A DNA stretch of 12,388 bases. It comes from Alphaproteobacteria bacterium. GTDB taxonomy: Bacteria > Pseudomonadota > Alphaproteobacteria > Rhizobiales > Beijerinckiaceae. Of the stretch, positions 7,000 to 12,388 are shown piece after piece (the first letter of the stretch is position 1; every line of letters starts with the position of its first letter). The notes beneath the pieces were generated by a model. It was not told the origin of the DNA. It made no database searches and was given only the letters and a program-made list of their open reading frames with translations. Made by a program: the position numbers and the translations under genes. The stretch covers positions 1 through 12,388 of the forward strand of contig RFZR01000027.1 in the NCBI GenBank assembly GCA_009920595.1, read 5' to 3'.

Positions 7000-7968
7000 T
7001 TACCAGCTTTTGAAGGGTGTCTCGGCAACAGGTGTGAGTGGATGTTTACCGGCAAGATAGGCAACCACATTATCAACGACCAATTGTCCCATCAAATTGC
7101 GTGTATGGATCGACGCTGATCCAACATGAGGTAACAGCACGGCATTTTCGCAGGCCATCAAATCTGCTGGCACATGCGGTTCATTTTCAAACACATCAAG
7201 ACCTGCCGCGAAGATAATCTTTTCACGCAAAGCTTTTGCCAAAGCCGATTCATCAACCACGCTGCCGCGCCCGATATTAATCAATACGCCTTGGGGGCCG
7301 AGTGCTTTAAGAACATCCGCATTGATGATGTGTTTGGTTGAGGCGCCACCTGGAGCCACACTCATCAGAATATCGACATCACGCGCCATGTCGATGAGCG
7401 AGTCATAATAATGATAGGAAACATCATCCTGTTTTGTGCGGCCGTGATAGGCGATTGTGAGTCCAAAGGCTTCGCACCGTGTGGCTATCGCTTTGCCTAT
7501 GCGACCGAGTGCGAGAATGCCGATCTTTTTTCCGCGCATTGTATTGGCAGTCAAAGGATAAGGTCCTTTTGAAACCCAATGACCGGCGCGCAGCCAACGT
7601 TCTGATTGCGGCAATTCGCGAATGGTCATGAGCAGAAGACCTAAAGCCGTGTCAGCCACTTCTTCAGTCAACACGTCAGGTGTGTTGGTAACAATGATCC
7701 CGTGCTGTCCGGCCCATTTCGCATCAACCGTGTCATAGCCCACGCCGAAATTGGCAACGAGTTTCAAATTCGGAAAGCGCGACATATAGGCGCCATCAAC
7801 GGCCAGATGAGCGCCTGTAGCAATGGCGCCGATCTGATCGGCATGGGCCGAAAGATAGGCCTCAGGATCCGCCTGTTCCCATAAGCAATGGAGTTTGCCC
7901 GTTGCGCGCAAACCGTCGACGATAAGAGGCATCATACGGGTGGGGGCAAGAATGCCGGTCGCTTTCAT
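7000..7968 (-). CDS. D-isomer-specific 2-hydroxyacid dehydrogenase (hydroxypyruvate/glyoxylate reductase-like)
   Basis: A cytosolic NAD(P)-dependent enzyme of 322 residues that interconverts a D-2-hydroxyacid and its 2-oxo acid; glyoxylate, hydroxypyruvate or a 2-keto sugar acid are typical substrates of close relatives. The catalytic triad is present: Arg234 in NIGRGSVVDE, Glu263 in FENEP, His281 in LLPHVGSAS. FGVGYDTVD (74-82), TNTPDVLTEEVADTALGL and GHWVSKGPYPLT are family landmarks. The nucleotide loop reads ILALGRIG (151-158), with Ala153 where the first Gly of GxGxxG is usual. HGRTK after the second strand (175-179) would favour NADP. The frame extends upstream to 8040, but ATG at the complement of 7966-7968 has an AGGAGGAGA site nine bases before it (complement of 7978-7986). 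It converges on denD and diverges from the beta-hydroxyacid dehydrogenase. Confidence 0.93.
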   Translation of the reverse strand: MKATGILAPTRMMPLIVDGLRATGKLHCLWEQADPEAYLSAHADQIGAIATGAHLAVDGAYMSRFPNLKLVANFGVGYDTVDAKWAGQHGIIVTNTPDVLTEEVADTALGLLLMTIRELPQSERWLRAGHWVSKGPYPLTANTMRGKKIGILALGRIGKAIATRCEAFGLTIAYHGRTKQDDVSYHYYDSLIDMARDVDILMSVAPGGASTKHIINADVLKALGPQGVLINIGRGSVVDESALAKALREKIIFAAGLDVFENEPHVPADLMACENAVLLPHVGSASIHTRNLMGQLVVDNVVAYLAGKHPLTPVAETPFKSW

Positions 7969-7995
7969 GGTGATGTCTCTCCTCCTGAGGAAGCG

Positions 7996-8017
7996 GATTC
8001 GCGCCCGCCCCCGAATC
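7996..8017. promoter_or_regulatory. Inverted repeat in the divergent region before the hydroxyacid dehydrogenase genes
   Basis: GATTCG (7996-8001) and CGAATC (8012-8017) flank a C-rich 10-base spacer between the divergent starts at 7968 and about 8070. It is a possible regulator site or 5' leader hairpin for the minus-strand gene. A second perfect inverted repeat, CATGCA/A/TGCATG at 8060-8072, overlaps the proposed ATG 8070. Both are short and could be chance. Confidence 0.25.
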
Positions 8018-8069
8018 TTGCGGCTGATGATCACACGCATATGACCAATTCTTGATTTTCATGCAATGC

Positions 8070-8954
8070 ATGTGGAAAGTGGTTCTCGGGGAGGCCGCCC
8101 ATCGGAACATCGTTGAAAAGGGACTTCCGCTCACTGTGATCGGCCATCGCAACCGCGCGCCGATTGAGGATGTTGTGAAGCGCGGTGCCAAAGAGGTGAA
8201 GTCGATCCCTGAGCTTGCTCGTGCGTCTGACATTGTTTTTCTTTGCGTGACCGGTTCCAAAGAAGTTGAAGCCGTTACATTGGGCGAGAATGGTTTGGCG
8301 CAACACCTCGCTGCCGGTTCGATCATTGTTGATACGTCAACATCCGATCCTGTCTCAACAATGAAGCTTTTTCACGAATGCGCCGCGCGTGGCATCACGC
8401 TTGTCGATGCGCCTCTGGGCCGTACACCGAAAGAAGCATGGGACGGCACACTCGATACGATGGTGGGTGCGACCGATGACGTTTTCGCGCGGTTAAAGCC
8501 CGTTATGGAGAAATGGGCAGGCCGCGTCATTCATGTCGGAGGACCGGGTGACGGCCATCGCATGAAGCTCGTCAATAATTTCCTGTCTTTGGGCTATGCT
8601 GCGCTTTATTCGGAAGCGCTTGTTGTGGCGCGCAAAGTGGGCATCACGCCGGATCGTTTTGATAGTGTCATTCGTGGCGGCCGCATGGATTGCGGTTTCT
8701 ATCAAACTTTCATGAAATATACGCTGGAGCGCGATATCAACGCGCATAAATTCACATTGGCCAACGCCTATAAAGACACACGTTATCTTGAGTCCATGGC
8801 GGATGATGCGGGTGTTTCTAATCCGCTCGGTAACGCGATCAAGAACATTTACACATTAGCGCTTAATCAAGGGCGCGGTGATGATTTTGTGCCGATGCTT
8901 GGTGATTTCGTTGCTGAACTCAATGGCACGAAGCTTGGCGAAAGACCGAAGTGA
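8070..8954 (+). CDS. Beta-hydroxyacid dehydrogenase with YihU-like Gly-Arg-Thr active-site loop; N-terminal Rossmann motif damaged
   Basis: 3-hydroxyisobutyrate dehydrogenase superfamily, 294 residues from ATG 8070. Landmarks, numbered from 8070: VTGSKEVEAV (60-69), VDTSTSDP (87-94), DAPLGRTPKEAWDGTLD (113-129), GGPGDGHRMKLVNN (157-170) with catalytic Lys166, Asn169, Asn170, Ser173, and YKDTRYLESMADD (234-246). The usual SGG substrate loop is GRT (117-119), as in E. coli YihU (GRT 122-124, Lys171), the sulfolactaldehyde reductase, and unlike LtnD or GarR. HRNR after the second strand suggests NADP(H). The normal start, of the type KVGFIGLGxMGxPxARN, is reduced to KVVLGEAAHRN: about six residues including most of GxGxxG are missing, although the frame stays open. 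No ribosome site precedes 8061 or 8070. The gene may be non-functional or misassembled here; family assignment is firm. Confidence 0.75.
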   Translation: MWKVVLGEAAHRNIVEKGLPLTVIGHRNRAPIEDVVKRGAKEVKSIPELARASDIVFLCVTGSKEVEAVTLGENGLAQHLAAGSIIVDTSTSDPVSTMKLFHECAARGITLVDAPLGRTPKEAWDGTLDTMVGATDDVFARLKPVMEKWAGRVIHVGGPGDGHRMKLVNNFLSLGYAALYSEALVVARKVGITPDRFDSVIRGGRMDCGFYQTFMKYTLERDINAHKFTLANAYKDTRYLESMADDAGVSNPLGNAIKNIYTLALNQGRGDDFVPMLGDFVAELNGTKLGERPK

Positions 8955-8969
8955 AATTTTGATTTCGCT

Positions 8970-9875
8970 TTATTCAAATTGTTTTGAGAATCCGCGGCTT
9001 TCCTGAAAAATCAGGTAAAGCCCGGACAACACAATGATCACGCCCCCTGCGATGGTGAATGAATCGGGCACATCACCAAAGACGAGATAACCTGAAAGGG
9101 TCATCCAACCGAGTTGTGTATACATAAAAGGCGAGAGTACATAGGCGGGCGCGAAGCGATGTGCTGTAATCAAAAAGAAATGACCGACGGCTGCATAGAG
9201 CCCCATAGAGAGCATCAATGCCCATGTTGCCAGATCGGGCGGGGATTCCCAGAAAAACGGCAGTCCGAAAGAGAGAATGACGGCGCCAACGAGACCTGAA
9301 TAAACCAGCGTTGTTTCTGTTTGATCGTGACCAACAAGGAAGCGCGTCATCAACGCGTAGCCTGCATAACAACACATGCCTAAGATTGAAAGAATGGCAA
9401 CGGGATGGATGCCACCAAAACCCGGGCGCGCGACACTGACGACGCCGAGAAAACCAATGCCGATGGCAATAAATCGATCACGTGGAACTGACTCACCTAA
9501 GAGAGGGCCACTCAGCGCGGAGACGAGAAGCGGCGTTGCCAAAGCGATTGTGGTGGTTTGCGCGAGCTGCAAATAATTGAGAGCCACAAAATTCGCGAGG
9601 GTGGACAACAAAAGCAGCAAGGAGCGGATGATCTGAACGAGAGGCTTCTTTGTGGTCAGGACACCCGGTTTGGTTTTCGGATTGATGATGAGAAGAACGA
9701 GCACCACGCTGAATGAATAACGCGCCCAGACGATTTGTATCGTAGGAATGGAGTGGTTCAACCATTTCGCGGTCGTATCAAGCCCGGTGAAACACAAGAA
9801 TGTGAGGCACATCAGGCCAATACCGATCAAGCGGTTGATTTTTTCGTCGCGGGGCAGGAGGGCGTGAGGGCTCAT
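8970..9875 (-). CDS. EamA-family (DMT superfamily) inner-membrane permease
   Basis: A 301-residue hydrophobic protein with about ten predicted membrane helices in two EamA repeats (roughly residues 15-150 and 160-292). Typical features are the GLDTTAKWL segment after helix 1, IVWARYSFSVVL (48-59), the TTTIALATPLLVSALSGPLLGES stretch closing the first repeat (107-129), GVVSVARPG (144-152), and YVLSPFMYTQLGWMTLSGYLVFGD (245-268) in the second. Members export amino acids, metabolites or other small molecules; the substrate cannot be read from sequence. The start at 9875 has no clear ribosome site, though it fits the family N-terminus. It ends 15 bases from the convergent beta-hydroxyacid dehydrogenase and diverges from chrA, so it could export a product of either neighbour. 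Confidence 0.92.
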   Translation of the reverse strand: MSPHALLPRDEKINRLIGIGLMCLTFLCFTGLDTTAKWLNHSIPTIQIVWARYSFSVVLVLLIINPKTKPGVLTTKKPLVQIIRSLLLLLSTLANFVALNYLQLAQTTTIALATPLLVSALSGPLLGESVPRDRFIAIGIGFLGVVSVARPGFGGIHPVAILSILGMCCYAGYALMTRFLVGHDQTETTLVYSGLVGAVILSFGLPFFWESPPDLATWALMLSMGLYAAVGHFFLITAHRFAPAYVLSPFMYTQLGWMTLSGYLVFGDVPDSFTIAGGVIIVLSGLYLIFQESRGFSKQFE

Positions 9876-9920
9876 GGAGTCTTATTCGTGAAGAGATGAG
9901 GGTTCATAGCGAGCGCGATC

Positions 9921-9964
9921 GGCTTTGACGACCCCTGTTTCTACAAAGCCCCGTTGCAGCTTTG
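9921..9964. promoter_or_regulatory. Three alternating GCTTTG/CAAAGC elements between the permease and chrA
   Basis: GGCTTTG (9921-9927) can pair with CAAAGCC (9944-9950); the same CAAAGC (9944-9949) can instead pair with GCTTTG (9959-9964). This gives two mutually exclusive hairpins or, in DNA, three regularly arranged operator half-sites spaced about 23 and 15 bases apart. They lie immediately before and overlap the candidate chrA -35 box. A regulator such as a ChrB-type or sulfate-responsive protein would fit, but none is encoded here. Confidence 0.4.
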
Positions 9965-9991
9965 TCACATCTTGGCAATAGTGGATATGAA
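9962..9991 (+). promoter_or_regulatory. Candidate sigma-70-type promoter for chrA
   Basis: TTGTCA (9962-9967) and TATGAA (9986-9991) are separated by 18 bases. Transcription would start near 9998, after the TTG codon at 9962, which supports a downstream translation start (GTG 10028) for chrA. Prediction by eye only. Confidence 0.4.
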
Positions 9992-10027
9992 ATTCATGAG
10001 TTCTATCAGGGCGAATCGGGTGTTGAC

Positions 10028-11356
10028 GTGGAAGACCTAACTCAAAGCCGTCACGCGGCTTTTGTAGCCGAACCCTTGGTAAAAACCTGGTTTAAAATCG
10101 GCTGCCTGTCTTTCGGAGGGGCGGCTGCACAGATTGCGCTTCTTCATCGTGAATTTGTCGAAGAGCGTCGCTTGATTGATGAACGCTCCTTTCTTCATGC
10201 GCTCAATCTCTGCATGCTCTTGCCGGGACCTGAAGCACAGCAGCTTGCAACCTATCTTGGCTGGCGTTTTTCGGGCGTCAGAGGTGGTCTTTTGGCGGGC
10301 ATCTTGTTCGTGCTGCCCGGCGCCTTGGTGATGCTCGGCCTTTCTGTTCTCTATGTTTATCTTGGCACGCATCCTTCGGTTGTTTCCTTGTTTTTCGGTT
10401 TGAAATGCGCGGTTCTCTCTTTGATTATTCATGCGGTCATGCGGATTGCAAAGCGGGCCTTCACCAATAAAATTTCATTTCTCTTTGCGTTTCTCGCTTT
10501 CCTTGCAATGGCACTAACAAAAATTCCTTTTCCCATTCTGATACTGACCGCAGCGCTTCTCGCTTATTATATTAATCCGATATGGCCCTCACTCTTCGGC
10601 GTGCGCGAAACAAGTAGTCATTCTCTTGAACCGATCAATTGGATTGCCTTATCAAGGCGTTCACTTCTTTGGTTAGTGATTTGGTTTAGCCCGCTCATAG
10701 TGATCGCTCTTAGTCTTGGCGTTGAGCATCGTCTTTTTGATATTGGTTTGTTTTTTGCGAAACTCGCGAGTCTCAGTTTTGGCGGCGCTTACGCGCTTTT
10801 GGCTTGGCTTGCGCAAACAGCCGTTGAAACAAAATCATGGCTTTCATCATTTGAGATGGCTGATGGTTTAGGTCTTGCCGAAACAACACCGGGACCAACA
10901 ATTCTTGTCACACAATTTGTTGGCTTTCTTGCCGCTTATCGTGCTGCTGATCCCCTGTCTCCACTTTTCGCTGCAATGCTTGGATCATTGCTCACTTTAT
11001 GGATGACCTTTGCGCCAAGCTTTCTTTTCATCTTTGCAGGCGCGCCTCTCTTTGAACGGATCAAGGCCAATCACAGGCTCGCGGCTTCACTCCAAGCGAT
11101 CACAGCCATTGTGGTGGGTGTCATCGCGTGGGTGGGCTTATGGTTTGCACTCCATCTCTTCTTTAGCGCGGTGACGACCTATGAAACGGGGTTTGTTCGT
11201 ATACCGCTTGTTTCCTGGGCGAGCTTTCAACTTGAAGCGGTCTTGCTTTCAGCTTTCGCGGCGCTGATGTTTTTTCTGTTGCGATGGCCTTTATGGGCTG
11301 TTCTTATGATCACTATATTTGCCGGATGGGGCCTTGGTTATATGGACCTCATCTAA
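10028..11356 (+). CDS. chrA: Chromate transporter ChrA, two-domain (long) form
   Basis: An inner-membrane protein of the CHR superfamily, which exports chromate (or in some members may carry sulfate-like anions). It contains both CHR domains: the first with LSFGGAAAQIALLH (FGG at 29-31) and LLPGPEAQQLATYLGW (PGPE at 66-69), the second with LSFGGAYALLAWLAQ (FGG at 251-253) and LAETTPGPTILVTQFVGF (TPGP at 287-290). About ten to twelve membrane helices are expected over 442 residues, the normal long-ChrA length. The frame is open from TTG 9962, but a promoter-like pair overlaps that stretch, so GTG 10028 is preferred; its ribosome site is weak and the start remains uncertain. It is visibly richer in A+T than the dehydratase, partly from hydrophobic codons. 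The puuE-like gene follows after 38 bases. No chrB is seen. Confidence 0.9.
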   Translation: MEDLTQSRHAAFVAEPLVKTWFKIGCLSFGGAAAQIALLHREFVEERRLIDERSFLHALNLCMLLPGPEAQQLATYLGWRFSGVRGGLLAGILFVLPGALVMLGLSVLYVYLGTHPSVVSLFFGLKCAVLSLIIHAVMRIAKRAFTNKISFLFAFLAFLAMALTKIPFPILILTAALLAYYINPIWPSLFGVRETSSHSLEPINWIALSRRSLLWLVIWFSPLIVIALSLGVEHRLFDIGLFFAKLASLSFGGAYALLAWLAQTAVETKSWLSSFEMADGLGLAETTPGPTILVTQFVGFLAAYRAADPLSPLFAAMLGSLLTLWMTFAPSFLFIFAGAPLFERIKANHRLAASLQAITAIVVGVIAWVGLWFALHLFFSAVTTYETGFVRIPLVSWASFQLEAVLLSAFAALMFFLLRWPLWAVLMITIFAGWGLGYMDLI

Positions 11357-11394
11357 ACAACGTCCGCACAAGAAAGACCTAAGGGAGTGATGTC

Positions 11395-12309
11395 ATGGCC
11401 CAAGAGATTTATCCGCGCGATATGAAAGGCTATGGCCGTCATACACCCGATCCGCAATGGCCCGGTGGTGCAAATATTTGCGTGCAATTTGTCGTCAATT
11501 ATGAGGAGGGCGGCGAAAACAATATTCTTCATGGTGATGCCGCGTCCGAAGCTTTTCTTTCAGAAATTGTCGGTGCCGCGCAATGGCCCGGCCAGCGCCA
11601 TTGGAATATGGAATCGATTTATGAATATGGCGCGCGTGCAGGCTTTTGGCGGCTTTATCGCATGTTCACCAAACGCAATATGCCGGTCACCTGCTATGGC
11701 GTGACAACGGCTTTGATGCGTTCGCCCGATCAGTTGAAAGCGATGAGGGAAGCGGATTGGGAAATCGCTTCACATGGCCTCAAATGGGTTGAGCATAAAG
11801 ACATGCCGATTGAGGAAGAGCGCAAGCAAATTGCTGAATCGATCAAACTTCACACGGAGCTGACCGGCGAGCGTCCACTCGGTTGGTACACAGGCCGCTG
11901 CTCAATGAACACGCAACAGCTTGTGATGGAAGAGGGCGGCTTTCTTTATTCGTCCGACACTTATGCGGATGATTTGCCTTATTGGGTTCATGGCCCGAAG
12001 GGTCCGCATCTCATCATCCCCTATACGCTTGATGCGAATGATATGCGCTTTGCCACACCGCAGGGTTTCAACACGGGCGAGCATTTCTATTCCTATCTCA
12101 AAGACAATTTCGACATGCTCTATCGCGAAGGCGCAGAAGGCGCGCCGAAGATGATGAATATCGGTCTTCACTGCCGCTTGGTGGGTCGCCCCGGCCGCGC
12201 GCTCGCGCTCGAAAAATTCCTCGATTATGTGCAGAGCCACGACAAAGTCTGGGTGACACGGCGAATCGACATCGCCCGCCATTGGCGCAAGGTTCATCCG
12301 GCGGGGTGA
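11395..12309 (+). CDS. puuE: Metal-independent allantoinase, PuuE type (NodB/polysaccharide-deacetylase fold)
   Basis: A cytosolic 304-residue protein closely resembling Pseudomonas fluorescens PuuE as I recall it, which hydrolyses allantoin to allantoate in purine breakdown. Shared segments include EIYPRDMKGYGRHTPDP, NYEEGGENNILHGD (35-48), NMESIYEYGARAGFWR (71-86), WEIASHGLKW (122-131), RPLGWYTGR (160-168), DTYADDLPYW (188-197), IPYTLDANDMRF (208-219) and IGLHCRLVGRP (256-266). The deacetylase metal motif (TFDD) is replaced by NYEE, in keeping with the metal-independent family. An AAGGGAG site (11381-11387) lies seven bases before ATG 11395. It is 38 bases downstream of chrA and could share its transcript. 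No other purine-catabolism gene is visible, so another cyclic amide or N-acyl substrate cannot be excluded. Confidence 0.9.
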   Translation: MAQEIYPRDMKGYGRHTPDPQWPGGANICVQFVVNYEEGGENNILHGDAASEAFLSEIVGAAQWPGQRHWNMESIYEYGARAGFWRLYRMFTKRNMPVTCYGVTTALMRSPDQLKAMREADWEIASHGLKWVEHKDMPIEEERKQIAESIKLHTELTGERPLGWYTGRCSMNTQQLVMEEGGFLYSSDTYADDLPYWVHGPKGPHLIIPYTLDANDMRFATPQGFNTGEHFYSYLKDNFDMLYREGAEGAPKMMNIGLHCRLVGRPGRALALEKFLDYVQSHDKVWVTRRIDIARHWRKVHPAG

Positions 12310-12388
12310 GGCCCTAAGGCCCCAAATTTCCGAGTCAGAGTATCCGTCTCGTTGCGTACCAGAGTTGACAGTTGATAACTATGGTATA
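12310..12388. promoter_or_regulatory. Intergenic tail with a -35-like box and a half operator at the window edge
   Basis: After the puuE stop there is a small GGCC/GGCC hairpin (12310-12321) without a T-run. TTGACA at 12365-12370 is a perfect -35 consensus whose -10 would fall at or beyond the end of the window. The last bases, TATGGTATA, could be the left half of a TGGTATACCA-type site used by FadR/FCD-type GntR regulators, but the other half is cut off. Confidence 0.25.

Noticed and set aside
8953..8966. GAAAT/ATTTC hairpin between the convergent genes as a terminator
   Set aside because: The stem is only five A/T-rich pairs and no adequate T-run follows.
9962..10027. TTG start and 22-residue N-terminal extension of ChrA
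   Set aside because: The stretch overlaps a promoter-like pair and the extension is hydrophilic and not family-like. GTG 10028 is preferred, though without a strong ribosome site.
12310..12323. GGCC/GGCC hairpin as a puuE terminator
   Set aside because: The stem is four pairs and no T-run follows.

Overview
The window looks like chromosomal DNA of an alphaproteobacterium, most likely of the Hyphomicrobiales (Bradyrhizobium/Xanthobacteraceae-like). The reasons are the gene families, the moderate-to-high GC, and an intergenic palindromic repeat at 4335-4420 whose ends (CCTCATCCTGAG / CTCAGGATGAGG) and CTCGAAGGAT core resemble repeats I associate with that order. I see no rRNA, tRNA, insertion sequence, phage gene or CRISPR array. 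No stretch over 300 bases lacks a gene.

Layout. 1-467 is the 3' end of an RND efflux pump gene, broken by an internal out-of-frame deletion. 478-1110 (+) is a complete KDPG-type aldolase. 1134-2315 (-) is a class I aminotransferase. It diverges from 2454-4313 (+), an IlvD/Edd-family sugar-acid dehydratase with all iron-sulfur and catalytic residues present. After the palindromic repeat come a frameshifted GNAT acetyltransferase (4488-5178), an SDR dehydrogenase (5191-5937) and a DenD-like NAD-dependent epimerase/dehydrogenase (5959-6939), closed by a hairpin terminator. A D-2-hydroxyacid dehydrogenase (7000-7968, -) diverges from a beta-hydroxyacid dehydrogenase (8070-8954, +) whose N-terminal nucleotide-binding loop looks damaged. 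An EamA-type permease (8970-9875, -) diverges from a two-domain chromate transporter, chrA (10028-11356, +). The last gene is a PuuE-type metal-independent allantoinase (11395-12309, +).

How the genes may work together. Aldolase, dehydratase, SDR, DenD-like enzyme, two hydroxyacid dehydrogenases and a small-molecule permease suggest a locus for non-phosphorylated sugar-acid catabolism: acid sugar to 2-keto-3-deoxy acid, then aldol cleavage or further oxidation, then reduction or oxidation of small hydroxyacids and aldehydes. The most intriguing detail is that the 8070-8954 enzyme replaces the usual Ser-Gly-Gly substrate loop with Gly-Arg-Thr and carries a K-x-x-N-N-x-x-S helix, as in E. coli YihU (sulfolactaldehyde reductase). 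With an Edd-type dehydratase and an Eda-type aldolase nearby, a sulfo-Entner-Doudoroff-like or other anionic-sugar route is a testable but unproven idea.

The second theme is damage. Three of the eleven genes (RND pump, GNAT, beta-hydroxyacid dehydrogenase) show short internal deletions while their neighbours are intact. This could be real gene erosion or an assembly/consensus artefact; the sequence alone cannot decide.
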